Assembly (NCBI RefSeq): GCF_009688965.1
Contig: NZ_AP021875.1
Span: forward strand, 1,240,001-1,304,000
Length of the DNA stretch: 64,000 bases
Origin: Desulfosarcina widdelii
Lineage (GTDB): Bacteria; Desulfobacterota; Desulfobacteria; Desulfobacterales; Desulfosarcinaceae
Direction: 5' to 3'
Shown here: positions 17,168-27,390 of the stretch, one piece after another
Numbering within the stretch: the stretch's first letter is position 1
Layout: every line of letters starts with the position of its first letter
Position numbers and translations under genes: made by a program
The notes under the pieces: model-generated
What the model was told of the DNA's origin: nothing
The model's input: the letters and a program-made list of their open reading frames with translations, nothing else
The model's database searches: none

Positions 17168-17848
17168 TCAACAGCTTGCCATATGAATCTGGGCGTCTGA
17201 CTTGCGGATATATTTCGGCACCAGGACATCGGCGGGATCGGCGGCTTGATTTTCAAAACGATGCATCGCCAGCATGCCCACCGAAGCCGCACGAATCACG
17301 TGGGCCGTCTCGGGGGCCAATCGGATATCCGGCCTTCGGCTTTCCCACACCTCCCGGTAGAGAACGGCTCCGGACCCCGCCAGAACAGCCCCTTCGGGCA
17401 GCGTCTTTGCCGCCTCTTGCGGACCGCTGACCCGCTCCTTTCCCGATGGCTCCGATCCGTTGCCGCCGGAAAACCGGGCGTGGTAGATCTCTCCCCTGCG
17501 GGCGTCGATCATTGCGACCACCGGCTTTCGGGTCCATGCCAGGGGAAAGGCCAGTGCGGCCAGGCTGCTGACGCCCACCACCGGCTTTGCGATGGCCGCG
17601 GCCAGTCCTTTGACCGTGCTGAGGCCGATACGCAGACCGGTGAAGGTCCCCGGACCGCGTGTAACGGCGATCCCATCAAGATCGGCAGGTGCAATTTCAC
17701 ATCGGTCGAGGATGTGGTCGATGATCGCCATCAGGTGGCGAGAGTGGGTCTTGCCGGCCGTGTACACCTCTTCCGCAATCAAACGGCGGTCTTTTAAAAA
17801 CGCCACGCTGCAGCTTCCGGTCGCGGTATCGACTGCCAGTATATTCAT
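17168..17848 (-). CDS. tsaB: tRNA threonylcarbamoyladenosine protein TsaB
   Basis: 226 residues from ATG 17848, chosen because MNILAVDTATGSCSVAF is the canonical ASKHA-fold start; the longer frame runs into the end of lon. GTHSRHL-like and VTRGPGTFTGLRIGLSTVKGLA motifs are present. TsaB binds TsaD and TsaE in the t6A37 tRNA modification complex. It begins 10 bases after the lon stop codon, so it is probably cotranscribed with lon. A Sua5/YciO-type protein, which can supply threonylcarbamoyl-AMP, is encoded at 60403. Confidence 0.88.
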   Translation of the reverse strand: MNILAVDTATGSCSVAFLKDRRLIAEEVYTAGKTHSRHLMAIIDHILDRCEIAPADLDGIAVTRGPGTFTGLRIGLSTVKGLAAAIAKPVVGVSSLAALAFPLAWTRKPVVAMIDARRGEIYHARFSGGNGSEPSGKERVSGPQEAAKTLPEGAVLAGSGAVLYREVWESRRPDIRLAPETAHVIRAASVGMLAMHRFENQAADPADVLVPKYIRKSDAQIHMASC

Positions 17849-17858
17849 GAGTTTATAT

Positions 17859-20318
17859 TCATGGCCGCCGGTTAACCATGGGCTTTTTCCTGGCCCCGGT
17901 CTTAATTTTGGGTTTGGGCTTTTTTTTCGGCCCATTTTTGGACGGTAGGTCCTCTAAGGCGATGGCCAGCACCTCATCCATGTTTTGCACGGGAACGAAC
18001 TTGAGCTTGCGTTTTACATTTACGGGAATGTCGGCCAGATCCTTCTTGTTCTTCTGGGGAATGATGACGGTACGGATTCCTGCCCGAAGGGCGCCCAGGG
18101 CCTTTTCCTTCAACCCCCCGATGGGCAGCACCCGCCCCCGCAGGGTGATCTCCCCGGTCATGGCGACGTCTTTGCTGACCGGCCGTCCGGTAAGCGCCGA
18201 AATCAGGGCCGTGGCCATGGCGATCCCGGCCGAAGGGCCGTCCTTGGGGATCGCGCCGGCCGGTACGTGGATATGAATATCCCGACTGTCGAAAAGCCGA
18301 TCCTTAACCCTGAACAGATTGACGTTGGCCCGGGCGTAACTCAGGGCGGCCCGGGCGGACTCCTGCATGACCTCACCCAACTGACCGGTAAGAATCATCT
18401 CCCCTTTCCCGTTGATCAGCGACGCTTCCACGTAAAGCACTTCGCCCCCGACCTGGGTCCAGGCCAGCCCCGTGGAAAGTCCCACCTGGCTGTGTTCCTT
18501 GTCCATCTCCGGGTAATACCTGGGCGGGCCCAGATACTTTTCCAAGGATCGCCGGGTGATCTGAAAAGGTCCTTTCTCCCCTTCGGCGATGCGGCGGGCC
18601 ACCTTGCGGCACAGGCTGCCCAGTTCGCGTTCGAGGTTGCGCAATCCCGCTTCGGACGTGTATTCGTTGATCACCTGGACCACGGCCTGTTCACTGAAGC
18701 GGATCTGCCGCGACTTGATCCCGTTTTCCTTGATCTGGCGCGGAATCAGGTGGGTAGTGGCAATAATTTTCTTTTCGCTTTCGGTATAGCCGGAAAGGTT
18801 GATCACCTCCATGCGGTCCAACAGCGCCGATGGGATGGTATCCGAAATGTTGGCCGTCAGGATGAACATGACTTTGGAAAGATCGAAGCAAAGATTGAGA
18901 TAATGGTCGCTGAACTCGGCATTCTGCTCGGGGTCCAGCGCCTCTAACAGGGCCGACGAGGGGTCCCCCCGAAAATCGGCGCCCAGCTTGTCGATCTCGT
19001 CCATCATGAATACCGGGTTGTTGGAGCCGGCCTGTTTCAACCCCTGGATAATCCTTCCAGGAAGGGCCCCGATGTATGTACGGCGGTGGCCCCTGATTTC
19101 CGCTTCGTCGCGAATGCCGCCTAAAGAAATGCGAACGAATTTTCGTTTCATGGCGTTGGCGATGGCCCGGCCCAGGGAAGTTTTGCCCACGCCGGGAGGG
19201 CCGACGAAGCAGAGGATGGGGCCTTTGGTTTTCGGATTGAGCTTGCGCACGCTCAAGTATTCCAGAATGCGGTCTTTGATCTTGTTCAGGCCGTAGTGGT
19301 CCTGGTCCAGGACCGATTTGGCCTTTTTGATGTCGATCACATCCGTGGTGGACTTGCTCCAGGGCAGTTCCACCATCCAGTCCAGATAGGTCCGCACGAC
19401 CGAGGATTCCGCGGAATCGGGATGCATCTGCTCCAGCCGTCGAAGCTGCTTGTCGGCCTCTTCTTTGGCCTCCCGGCTCATTTTGGCGCGTTTGATCTTG
19501 GCCTTGTATTCCTCGATCTCCTGGGTGCGCTCGTCCAGTTCCCCCAGTTCCTTATGGATGGCCCGAACCTGTTCGCGCAGGAAATAGTCCTTCTGGCTTT
19601 TGGAAATCTCGTCCTTGACCTCGGACTGAATCTTGGCCTGCATGGAAGAAAGCTCCACTTCCCGGAACAAAAGGTCATTGACTTTCTTCAGTCGCTGGAA
19701 CGGATCGATAATTTCGATGATTTCCTGGGCCTCTTCGATCTTCAGACGAAGGTTGGAAGCCACCAGGTCTGCCAACCGGCCGGGATCGTCGATGCTTTCG
19801 AGAATGGACCCAACTTCGTTGGTGAATTCCCCGCGCAAGGTGAGAATCTTTTCCGAGTATTCCCGGACGTTGCGCATCAACGCTTCGGTTTCCAGATCGA
19901 TTTCGGATAAATCCGGTTCTTCGATGATTTCGATTTTTACCCTGAAAACGGAGCGTTTGCGCACGTACTTGACGATTTTGGCTTTGGCGATGCCCTGCAC
20001 CAACGCCTTGACACGTCCGTCCGGCAGCTTGAGCATGCGCAGAATGCGACTGACTGTACCGATCCGATAGATCTGGTCGGTTTTCGGTTTTTCGATGCCC
20101 GGATCGAACTGTGTGGCAACGAACAGGTAGCGGTCTTTGGCGATGGACTCTTCAATGGCGTTGACCGACTTTTCCCGCCCTACGAAAAGCGGCAGCAACA
20201 TATCCGTAAATACGACCACGTCCCTGAGCGGCATCATGGGCAGGATCGTTGGTATAGCCGCCTCGGGATCGTCTTCTTCGATGATACTGATCAGATCGTC
20301 TTTATCTGTTTCACCCAT
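17859..20318 (-). CDS. lon: ATP-dependent protease Lon
   Basis: 819 residues in the normal LonA order: N-terminal substrate domain (to ~220), coiled coil (~220-300), AAA+ module with Walker A GPPGVGKT at 373-380, then the serine protease domain with the Ser696/Lys737 dyad ([10 protein letters not shown] and GGLKEKALG). The final ~35 residues are lysine- and proline-rich ([15 protein letters not shown]), a basic tail not found in E. coli Lon that could help DNA or polyphosphate binding. It degrades misfolded and regulatory proteins in the cytoplasm. tsaB follows directly. Confidence 0.95.
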   Translation of the reverse strand: MGETDKDDLISIIEEDDPEAAIPTILPMMPLRDVVVFTDMLLPLFVGREKSVNAIEESIAKDRYLFVATQFDPGIEKPKTDQIYRIGTVSRILRMLKLPDGRVKALVQGIAKAKIVKYVRKRSVFRVKIEIIEEPDLSEIDLETEALMRNVREYSEKILTLRGEFTNEVGSILESIDDPGRLADLVASNLRLKIEEAQEIIEIIDPFQRLKKVNDLLFREVELSSMQAKIQSEVKDEISKSQKDYFLREQVRAIHKELGELDERTQEIEEYKAKIKRAKMSREAKEEADKQLRRLEQMHPDSAESSVVRTYLDWMVELPWSKSTTDVIDIKKAKSVLDQDHYGLNKIKDRILEYLSVRKLNPKTKGPILCFVGPPGVGKTSLGRAIANAMKRKFVRISLGGIRDEAEIRGHRRTYIGALPGRIIQGLKQAGSNNPVFMMDEIDKLGADFRGDPSSALLEALDPEQNAEFSDHYLNLCFDLSKVMFILTANISDTIPSALLDRMEVINLSGYTESEKKIIATTHLIPRQIKENGIKSRQIRFSEQAVVQVINEYTSEAGLRNLERELGSLCRKVARRIAEGEKGPFQITRRSLEKYLGPPRYYPEMDKEHSQVGLSTGLAWTQVGGEVLYVEASLINGKGEMILTGQLGEVMQESARAALSYARANVNLFRVKDRLFDSRDIHIHVPAGAIPKDGPSAGIAMATALISALTGRPVSKDVAMTGEITLRGRVLPIGGLKEKALGALRAGIRTVIIPQKNKKDLADIPVNVKRKLKFVPVQNMDEVLAIALEDLPSKNGPKKKPKPKIKTGARKKPMVNRRP

Positions 20319-20457
20319 TCTGGCTCCTGATGATGGTACTTAACTCACTCTTGTACAAAGCGCCGACTTTTAGCTGCCGTCACCGCAAAATGGTTAATAA
20401 TAAGACGTAATTTTTCTTTGACAATGGGTGCCGGCTTCTTTTAGAAGATGGAACCTT

Positions 20458-21234
20458 ATGATACCCACTACGTTTCTAATCATTACGGCTTTCGTTTTCG
20501 GTGCCTGCATCGGCAGCTTCCTCAACGTATGCATTTACCGCATACCGGTGGGCGCGTCCATCGTTCGCCCCGGTTCGAGCTGCCCGCGATGCAAAACCGA
20601 GATCGCCTTTTACGACAACATCCCCATCCTCAGCTGGCTGCTGCTCAGGGGAAAATGCCGCACATGCGGTGCATCCATCGCCGTCCGCTACCCGTTGGTG
20701 GAATTGCTGACCGGGCTGTTCGCCGCAGCCTGCATCTTCTTTTTCGGCCCCACCTGGCAAGCGCTGGCGGCCTTTGCCTTTATCGCTGTGTTGATTACCG
20801 TTGCTTTCATCGACCTGGACCACCGCATCATTCCCGACACCATCTCCCTGCCGGGGATACCGATTTTCTTTATCGCCGCAATTGCCGTCACCGACCTGAC
20901 CTGGCGATCCAGCGCCATCGGTATCCTGGCCGGTGGCGGCTCTCTTTTTGCCGTGGCCTGGGGGTATCAACTGGCGACAGGCAGGGAGGGCATGGGCGGC
21001 GGCGATATCAAACTGCTGGCCATGATCGGCGCCTTTATCGGCTGGCAGGGCATTTTGTTCACCCTGTTCGCCGCCTCGGCCATCGGCACCCTGATCGGTA
21101 TTCTGGCCATGGTCCGATCCGGAAAAGGAATGAAGCTGGCCATCCCTTTCGGTCCATTTCTGTCCATGGGAGCCGTCATCTATCTTTTTTTCGGCGACCC
21201 CATCGTCCACTGGTATCTCGGTATTCTCCGCTGA
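20458..21234 (+). CDS. pilD: prepilin peptidase / N-methyltransferase
   Basis: 258 residues from ATG 20458. The N-terminal methyltransferase half has the zinc-binding pairs Cys42-xx-Cys45 and Cys67-xx-Cys70. The aspartyl protease half has FIDLDHRIIPD around 117-127 and GGGDIK with Asp183. About seven to eight membrane helices are seen. It cleaves and N-methylates type IV prepilins and type II secretion pseudopilins. No pilus genes are nearby, so it serves loci elsewhere. It is divergent from lon and convergent with the PAS-LuxR gene. Confidence 0.9.
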   Translation: MIPTTFLIITAFVFGACIGSFLNVCIYRIPVGASIVRPGSSCPRCKTEIAFYDNIPILSWLLLRGKCRTCGASIAVRYPLVELLTGLFAAACIFFFGPTWQALAAFAFIAVLITVAFIDLDHRIIPDTISLPGIPIFFIAAIAVTDLTWRSSAIGILAGGGSLFAVAWGYQLATGREGMGGGDIKLLAMIGAFIGWQGILFTLFAASAIGTLIGILAMVRSGKGMKLAIPFGPFLSMGAVIYLFFGDPIVHWYLGILR

Positions 21235-21266
21235 TCGGAGGACTGAGGTCGGAGGGCAGAAGACAG

Positions 21267-21354
21267 AAAACGGAGGGCGGATGGCGACGCATCGCCTCCG
21301 TTCTTCAGATTGTAATTATCCGACCTCCGTTATCGGACATCCGACCTCCGTTTT
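21267..21354. terminator. long hairpin between convergent genes, with 14-base direct repeats
   Basis: AAAACGGAGGGCGGAT at 21267-21282 is complementary, with one mismatch, to 21339-21354. The T-run at the right side touches the TAA stop of the PAS-LuxR gene. Two direct copies of ATCCGACCTCCGTT lie at 21318 and 21339. It could act as a terminator for both genes, but the repeated GGAGG/CCTCC text suggests a dispersed repeat. Confidence 0.45.
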
Positions 21355-22772
21355 TACTGCAGCGAAAGCAGATAAGTTCGCAGGTTGACTTTTTTCCCTT
21401 TGATTCCGAGCCGTTCCCGGATGGCGTAACGGTAGCCTTCCACCGTACGGGTGGAAATACCCATCAGATCTGCGATCTCTTTGGCTTTGCGGCCCTGTTT
21501 GACCATACTGGCCACTTTGATTTCGGTGGGGGTAAACCCCAGGTAGTCGAAAGACAGGGCACGGCTGAGCGGTGAAACGATTTCATCGAGGTTGGATTCC
21601 AGAATCTTGAGATAGGCGTTCTGTTTGGAGTTGATCCCACTGGTTTTCAACTTGTTCAAATAGGGGCGAATCAGGGATTTGACGTTGTATAAAACCTTGT
21701 CTTCCAGGATCTTGCGGTCCTCGTCTCTTTTTTTCAGCAGCACTTTCAAAGCGGTGTTCACCTCGGACAGGCTGTCCGTCCTGCTCTCCAGTTCCCTGCC
21801 CTTGGCTGCCAGGGCTTCATTGCTTTCCACCTGTTCGGTGATATCGAACATGATACCGTTGGCGAACCGGCCGTCATCCTGGTCGACAGCTGTCGCAATA
21901 ATATGGAGCCAACGCCACCGGGCCTGATCGGCGCGCCAGACCCTGAACCGCTGATTGAACTTGAAACCCGTAAATCCTTTGACGAAAGCATATCGCAGGG
22001 CTTTGACATCGTCCGGATGAACCCGAAACCATTGATCCACCTGTTGTGGTTGGGTGATGCCGGCAATGTCTCTGGCTGAGGGGCTGAGAAAGACAACCTT
22101 GGCGCCACGAGGACGAACCGGATTGATCTGCAGCCGGAACACAGCGAAATCGGAGGCGGTTTCCATCAGCAATTTCTGGCTGGCGCGGCTTTCTTCCAGG
22201 TCTTTTTGAATCTCCCGTTCCCGTGTGATGTCCCGGCCGCAGCCGACCGTACCGATCATCCGGCCCGATTCGTCAAGAAGCGGCGCCTTGTGAACATCCA
22301 GAACCAGATACTGTCCGCGGACCAACCCGTCTTCAACGAAGCGCATGGCCCTGTTTTCAGTTTTTACGACCTCGTCCGAATCGATACAGATCTCTCCGAA
22401 GGTATGCCGCTGCCCTTTGGCCCTCTCGCACTCGGCGAAATAGATATCTTTTTTTCCGATGGCCGCTTCCGGGTGACTGCACATCAGCAGCCTTTCGCAA
22501 ATCGCCCGGTTGGCGAACAGATAACGGTTGTCCATATCTTTGGCCCAAATCATGTCCGGTGCATTATCCGCGATGCGCCGTGTAAATTTGGCCAACGAAT
22601 CCAACTCTTTCTGACGCTCATCAAGCAGTCGCCTCAACCGGTTGATCTCCTGCTTCAACTCATCCTTGCGCATTTCCGAAGAATCGACTGAACGCTCTTT
22701 TACTGATCTCATAAAATTGATGGTCTCGTAAGATGCCGCTTTCCGGTTCGATGGTTTCCTTTCGACAGTCAC
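21354..22772 (-). CDS. PAS-PAS-LuxR type transcription regulator
   Basis: 472 residues: an N-terminal coiled coil (~30-65), two PAS domains (~65-190, with NAPDMIWAKDMDNRYLFAN, and ~200-320, with FRVWRADQARWRWLHI), a second helical linker, and a C-terminal LuxR-type DNA-binding domain (LGFTPTEIKVASMVKQGRKAKEIADLMGISTRTVEGYR). It lacks a receiver or kinase domain, so the PAS sensors probably control DNA binding directly. The start at 22772 is a GTG; ATG at residue 21 is possible. It starts six bases after the DUF294 gene, so the pair is one transcript. The signal is unknown. Confidence 0.8.
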   Translation of the reverse strand: MTVERKPSNRKAASYETINFMRSVKERSVDSSEMRKDELKQEINRLRRLLDERQKELDSLAKFTRRIADNAPDMIWAKDMDNRYLFANRAICERLLMCSHPEAAIGKKDIYFAECERAKGQRHTFGEICIDSDEVVKTENRAMRFVEDGLVRGQYLVLDVHKAPLLDESGRMIGTVGCGRDITREREIQKDLEESRASQKLLMETASDFAVFRLQINPVRPRGAKVVFLSPSARDIAGITQPQQVDQWFRVHPDDVKALRYAFVKGFTGFKFNQRFRVWRADQARWRWLHIIATAVDQDDGRFANGIMFDITEQVESNEALAAKGRELESRTDSLSEVNTALKVLLKKRDEDRKILEDKVLYNVKSLIRPYLNKLKTSGINSKQNAYLKILESNLDEIVSPLSRALSFDYLGFTPTEIKVASMVKQGRKAKEIADLMGISTRTVEGYRYAIRERLGIKGKKVNLRTYLLSLQ

Positions 22773-22778
22773 ATCCGA

Positions 22779-25109
22779 TCAGGCAATGCCGATAAATTCA
22801 AAATTCATCTTGGCCTGAAATTTCTCCACCCGTTTGAAGATCTCCTTTAGCATGGTCTGCTCGATATGGGTCAGTTTTTTGGGATTGATGTAGTTGTCCG
22901 GCTTTGCGGCTTCATCCATGACCGCGGTAATCTGCCTGACGAAACGCAACTGCATGAGAAAACTGTAGGCCTTTTCCATTTCCTCATATTCCTGGGAAGA
23001 GAGGACCTTTCTCAGACGCAACTGATCGAGTCTGGCAAGGGTATTGGTCTCTTCGATACCGTTTTTCAAGGCATAAATCCGGGCAAAATCGACAATGGGT
23101 GTCATGGCGCTTTTGATGTCCAGGGCATTTCGATGCCTTCCTTTGGATTCGACCACGAAATTCCGGAAGAAACCTAGCGGCGGCTTGAACTGAAGGGCGT
23201 TTTCAGTCATGTGCCTGAAAAACCCGGACCACCCTTCCAACGAACGAAACAAATGCTGACGCAGTTCGCTAATCAGCGATTCTTCTCCATATCCATGCCG
23301 GAAGTCGAAAAAAATGCTGGCCTGAAGGAGATCTTCGGCCTCCGCGGCATGAATCCAGTCCTGGAAATAAAGTTTCCATTGGGAAAGCGGTTGGCACCAT
23401 TGGGGATTTTTAGCCATCACCCCTCCGGTACAAAAATCGTAGCCCACCTGGTTGAGCAAGGTGCAGGCGATGGTGCCGAATTGATGAAAATAGTCTTCGG
23501 CTTTCTGCGCCATGGCCGGTTCCGGGTCACGGTAGACAATGGCATTGTCCTGATCGGTTTTCAGGGTCTGCTCCTGGCGTCCTTCGCTGCCCATGATCAT
23601 GAAAACGAAGGGAAGCGGCGGCGGTCCCAATTCGTCCAGGGTCATGGCCATAAGCTTATTCAAGATCGAGTCGGAAACCGTGGTGATAAAATGGGTAACG
23701 TTATTGGCAGTCGCACCGCTGTGAATCAGGCTGCGCACCAGGCCGGGCAGTTGCCGGTATTTTTCGGTGATTTGATCGATGCCGGACGCAATCTTGATTT
23801 CGCGAAGCAAAAACAGCGGCGACTGCCCCTGATAGGCAAGAATATCTTTGTTGGACAGCATTCCGACAACCCGATCATTCGAATCGACGACGCCCACATG
23901 CTGGAAGTTCTGCTCCATCATGGCCATCATGGCTTCGAACACCATGGCTTTTTCGGAAATGGTTTTAAGGGGGGCCGACATGATGGTGCCGACCGGCTTT
24001 TCGATGGGATACCCGCGGGCAATTACCTTTCGAGTAAAGTCCTCTTCGGTGACAATCCCGACCTGTTCCGGTTTTTTTGAACGAATGAAGGCATAGCTGC
24101 TTTTCGCCCGTGCCATGGTTGCGGCGGCATCCCGGATGGAGGTGTCCGCATCGCAAAACAAGGGATTTCGAGAATATATCTGGGACAGGGGCTGGTTGAA
24201 AAATTGAAGGCTGTCCTCTTCGGGCCGAAGGGTTTTGGCGATAATTGCGGCATAGGATCGGCTGAGCATCCGTTTGCCGAAGGTGTCCGAAAAAAAATCC
24301 GAAAACGCGCTGTATCGTTTACAGATATCCAGAAACACCTGACTGGGCAAAATGTGGAAAACCGAGTCTTCCACCACCTCGATGGTTCGAAGCGAGATGC
24401 CGTCGTTCAGCAGCATTGAAATTCCGCCGTAGATGTCTCCTTCGGCGAGATATTCCCGCAACCGTTTCTCACCCTTTTCCTCATAATATCGTTCTGCGGC
24501 ACCTTTTTTCAGGATATAGAGGTATCCGACCCGCGTCTTTCCCTGAACGAAAAGAACGGTTCCCCGACGATGGGAAATGGTGGAAAGCGAACGGGCGGCG
24601 TTGTCGATTTCCTCTTCCGGCAAAAATGAGAAGGGGTCGATGCCGGACAAAAAAAGGCGTGCCTGGACAACACGCGTTATAGCATCCAGGGATTTGTCGA
24701 AAATGTTATGGCTGAAATTGGCTAAAAAATACTCGTAAAAGGCCTTGTTTTGCGTACAGGTGTCCATGATGACGGTGCTGGGTATCGAAATGCAGTGCAC
24801 CTCGGTATCGGCTTTTGCCGTCCGCAGAGAGATGCCGGAATTGAGCATGACGGTAATCCCGCCAAAGACCTCTCCCTGCTTGATATAACCGGTCAATTCG
24901 GGCTTGCCCTGCTCGTCCTGATAAAGAGAGAGCTGGCCTCTCATGATCACCAGCACATTCTCGACTTTTGTTTTGTCCTGTTCGGCAACCAGATGGCCTC
25001 TGGGAAGCTTGACAAGTTCGGATTCGGAAACGATCCGATCCATTTCTTCCTTGGTGAGAAATGAGAAATGAGGCATGCTGGAAAGAAAACGGAAAATGCC
25101 CTGTTTCAT
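22779..25109 (-). CDS. cNMP/CBS/DUF294 nucleotidyltransferase-like regulator
   Basis: 776 residues with five parts: two cyclic-nucleotide-binding-like domains (~15-120 and ~155-270), a CBS pair (~325-445), a DUF294 putative nucleotidyltransferase (GSEGRQEQTLKTDQDNAIVY, with the G-S and D-x-D pattern) and a DUF294 C-terminal helical domain (~620-776). Most relatives have one cNMP domain; two in tandem is less usual. The catalytic pattern looks intact, as in GlnD-type enzymes, but no target is known. Clear ribosome site AAAGGATG. The PAS-LuxR gene follows at once, suggesting a joint sensory pathway. Confidence 0.8.
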   Translation of the reverse strand: MKQGIFRFLSSMPHFSFLTKEEMDRIVSESELVKLPRGHLVAEQDKTKVENVLVIMRGQLSLYQDEQGKPELTGYIKQGEVFGGITVMLNSGISLRTAKADTEVHCISIPSTVIMDTCTQNKAFYEYFLANFSHNIFDKSLDAITRVVQARLFLSGIDPFSFLPEEEIDNAARSLSTISHRRGTVLFVQGKTRVGYLYILKKGAAERYYEEKGEKRLREYLAEGDIYGGISMLLNDGISLRTIEVVEDSVFHILPSQVFLDICKRYSAFSDFFSDTFGKRMLSRSYAAIIAKTLRPEEDSLQFFNQPLSQIYSRNPLFCDADTSIRDAAATMARAKSSYAFIRSKKPEQVGIVTEEDFTRKVIARGYPIEKPVGTIMSAPLKTISEKAMVFEAMMAMMEQNFQHVGVVDSNDRVVGMLSNKDILAYQGQSPLFLLREIKIASGIDQITEKYRQLPGLVRSLIHSGATANNVTHFITTVSDSILNKLMAMTLDELGPPPLPFVFMIMGSEGRQEQTLKTDQDNAIVYRDPEPAMAQKAEDYFHQFGTIACTLLNQVGYDFCTGGVMAKNPQWCQPLSQWKLYFQDWIHAAEAEDLLQASIFFDFRHGYGEESLISELRQHLFRSLEGWSGFFRHMTENALQFKPPLGFFRNFVVESKGRHRNALDIKSAMTPIVDFARIYALKNGIEETNTLARLDQLRLRKVLSSQEYEEMEKAYSFLMQLRFVRQITAVMDEAAKPDNYINPKKLTHIEQTMLKEIFKRVEKFQAKMNFEFIGIA

Positions 25110-25331
25110 CGGTTCATCCTTTAAACCGTCCCTGACGCTTGGAAGCTTGGGCCGTCGTTTCGTCTGTATTGGACAACCAACTGAAGGCGACTGCGGATAA
25201 TTATATCGATTAAATCACCAACGCCCATCGATGTCAACCGATGGAGAAAGTGATATCATTTTATTCAGGGATGTTATGAACTTCGAAAGGGTTGGCGGGC
25301 AATATAACAGCTGTCTTGCAGCCTATGTTCC

Positions 25332-25350
25332 GGATGCCGGCACGGCATCC
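25332..25350. other. hairpin in the spacer downstream of mrp
   Basis: GGATGCCG, a three-base loop and CGGCATCC form an eight-pair stem within the 290-base gene-free spacer 25110-25399. There is no T-run, so a terminator is uncertain. Nothing else is evident in this spacer beyond an AT-rich part near 25195-25270 that may carry the promoter of the DUF294 gene. Confidence 0.35.
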
Positions 25351-25399
25351 AACCGCGCCGGCAACCCATTTCCGAATATCGGGCGTTTTTTTAAAGTCG

Positions 25400-26248
25400 T
25401 CAGGCTTGGACCAGTCGGGCCATTTGTTTGGCAATGTCGTCAAAAGCCTTGGATACCGGCGTCTCTCCGTGCTGCTTGCGGTAAGACACCCCGGCATCGC
25501 CGCATTCGACCACCCGTGTGTCGAAGGGAATTCTTCCCAGGAAGGGAATCCCGGCGGCCGCAGCAGTTTTCTCGCCGCCCCCGGATCCAAAAAGTTCGAT
25601 CACTGACTGGCAGTGCGGGCATGCGAACCCGCTCATGTTTTCGATCAGCCCGAAGATTTCCATCTTGACGGTTTTGCAGAAACTGATGGATTTTCTGACA
25701 TCGGCCAGGGACACTTCCTGGGGCGTTGTGACGATGATGGCTTTGGCTTCGGCAATGGTCTGGGCCACGGTCAACGGTTCGTCGCCGGTTCCCGGCGGGG
25801 AATCGATCAGCAGAAAATCCAGGTCTCCCCACTCCACGTCGCCGATGAACTGCTGAATAGCGGAAAATTTTACGGGACCACGCCAGATAATGGCATCGTC
25901 CTTGGAAGGCGTCAGGGATTCGATGGAAACCGCACTCAGGTTCTTCGAATAGGGCATAGGGTTGAGTTTACGATTGGGGCCTAGGTCCAGCATTCCGGAC
26001 AGTCCCAGCATCCTGGGTATATCCGGCCCGTGAAGATCGACATCCATAATGCCCACACGATGTCCCAGTTCCGACAGCGCCAGGGATAGATTCACCGAGG
26101 TGCTGGTTTTTCCGACGCCGCCTTTGCCGCTCATGACGATGAATTTATGTTTGATGCGCCCTAAGGTGCTCTTGATTTCTTTGTCTCTTTCTTCTTGTGG
26201 ATTGGCCTGTTTTTTGGCCGAGTCCATGCTGCTTTGAATCTGTACCAT
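25400..26248 (-). CDS. Mrp/NBP35-type P-loop ATPase
   Basis: 282 residues. The deviant Walker A GKGGVGKT is at 41-48, followed by VGIMDVDLHGPDIPRMLG and SPPGTGDEP, all standard for Mrp/ApbC Fe-S carrier proteins. A CPHC pair in GFACPHCQSV gives the cysteines that hold a bridging [4Fe-4S] cluster in the dimer. It is thought to load Fe-S clusters onto target proteins. AAGGATACC precedes the ATG. The DUF134 gene lies 120 bases upstream on the same strand, a frequent pairing in anaerobes. Confidence 0.88.
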   Translation of the reverse strand: MVQIQSSMDSAKKQANPQEERDKEIKSTLGRIKHKFIVMSGKGGVGKTSTSVNLSLALSELGHRVGIMDVDLHGPDIPRMLGLSGMLDLGPNRKLNPMPYSKNLSAVSIESLTPSKDDAIIWRGPVKFSAIQQFIGDVEWGDLDFLLIDSPPGTGDEPLTVAQTIAEAKAIIVTTPQEVSLADVRKSISFCKTVKMEIFGLIENMSGFACPHCQSVIELFGSGGGEKTAAAAGIPFLGRIPFDTRVVECGDAGVSYRKQHGETPVSKAFDDIAKQMARLVQA

Positions 26249-26369
26249 GGTATCCTTGAACCGATCCTCTCGTTGTGCAGTCAGGCGTCCGCCTTCATTT
26301 CAACCTTGCAGATAATCGCTCGAACGGGTCCAGCCCGTCGAAATTTACGGTATCGGGCCGACTGTATTT

Positions 26370-26789
26370 TTATTCTTCGCTCAAAAAGCGGTAGAAGTCA
26401 TCCATACCACATTCCGGGCATGCTTCCGGGCGCCCTGTTCCCAAGGGCTCTTCCCATTGGTACTGGCATTTACGGCAGGCGAACCGGCGTTTCTCTTTCA
26501 CCATTTTATAGTTTCCGCCGTCTATTTTAATGGCCTTGCCATTGATCAGGGCATTGGCCACGGTCTGGCGCGCCTTGTGCAGAATGCGACCGAAAGTGGC
26601 CCTCGAAACGCCCATGCACTGCCCGGATTCTTCGTGCGACAGGCCATCTAAATCTGCCAGACGCAACGCTTCCCGTTCATCCACAGTAATGCATACCTCG
26701 GAAAGGTCAACCATGGGGATGCCCCGTGGTTTGAAATAGCTGATTTTCGGATTAACCGCCACCAAACGATCTTTTCTAGGTCTTCCCAT
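26370..26789 (-). CDS. DUF134 helix-turn-helix protein with zinc ribbon
   Basis: 139 residues. The first ~95 are the DUF134 region: MGRPRK start, FKPRGIPM, a sigma-factor-like helix-turn-helix (LSHEESGQCMGVSRATFGRILHKAR). The C-terminus is a zinc ribbon or rubredoxin-like knuckle with CRKC and CPEC, which is an addition to the plain family. It is probably a DNA-binding regulator whose ribbon senses metal or redox state; this is inferred. GGAGGAG precedes the ATG. It sits directly upstream of the Mrp gene. Confidence 0.8.
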   Translation of the reverse strand: MGRPRKDRLVAVNPKISYFKPRGIPMVDLSEVCITVDEREALRLADLDGLSHEESGQCMGVSRATFGRILHKARQTVANALINGKAIKIDGGNYKMVKEKRRFACRKCQYQWEEPLGTGRPEACPECGMDDFYRFLSEE

Positions 26790-26896
26790 GACTCCTCCAA
26801 CATAGCATATGCTCTTTAATTAGCCCTTCTTTTCTATGCCCACTTTCCTCGATTGACCCTTGCATCCCGATTTTTTATGGGTTGCAACCGATGCCA

Positions 26897-27346
26897 TCAT
26901 TTTGGAAGGTCGGAACCTGCCTTTGGATCCAAAGGATCTTTCGATTCATCTTTTGGATTGACCTGGCTGAAATACGTGCGCGAATCTTTCGCAAAGAGCC
27001 AGTAGGTGCCGAAAATCGCAAACAACACCACGCCGACACACAGGAGGCTCAGCACTTTGTTTGAAGGTGAAATTGCAAGGACAAAGATATCGTAAACGAC
27101 GATGAAGCAGTTGCCCATCACCACCAGGGCCCTGGCCCATTTTTTGATAAGGAACAAAAGCAAAGCCAGGCATCCGCTGACGACCGCCATCCGTAAAATG
27201 ACGCCTTCCGCCTGAGTAACCGCCTGATTGAAAAAAAAGAAGGCATAAATATAGATCGGGTGGATCGCCCAGGCGACGACCAGCATTGTAAAGCCTTTTT
27301 TAAAACTTGCTGGAGCGTTCGTGAAACGGGCAAAATAATCGTTCAT
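26897..27346 (-). CDS. small membrane protein, unknown function
   Basis: 149 residues with four hydrophobic segments (about 18-42, 48-66, 70-90 and 97-117) and a charged C-terminal tail rich in Lys, Asp and Pro. No family is recognised and no ribosome site stands out before the ATG. It lies 44 bases downstream of the LysM gene on the same strand, so the two are likely cotranscribed and may act together at the cell envelope. Confidence 0.55.
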   Translation of the reverse strand: MNDYFARFTNAPASFKKGFTMLVVAWAIHPIYIYAFFFFNQAVTQAEGVILRMAVVSGCLALLLFLIKKWARALVVMGNCFIVVYDIFVLAISPSNKVLSLLCVGVVLFAIFGTYWLFAKDSRTYFSQVNPKDESKDPLDPKAGSDLPK

Positions 27347-27390
27347 AAAGGCACGCTATATTTCCTGATTACAAGCCAAACGTTGGCTTT

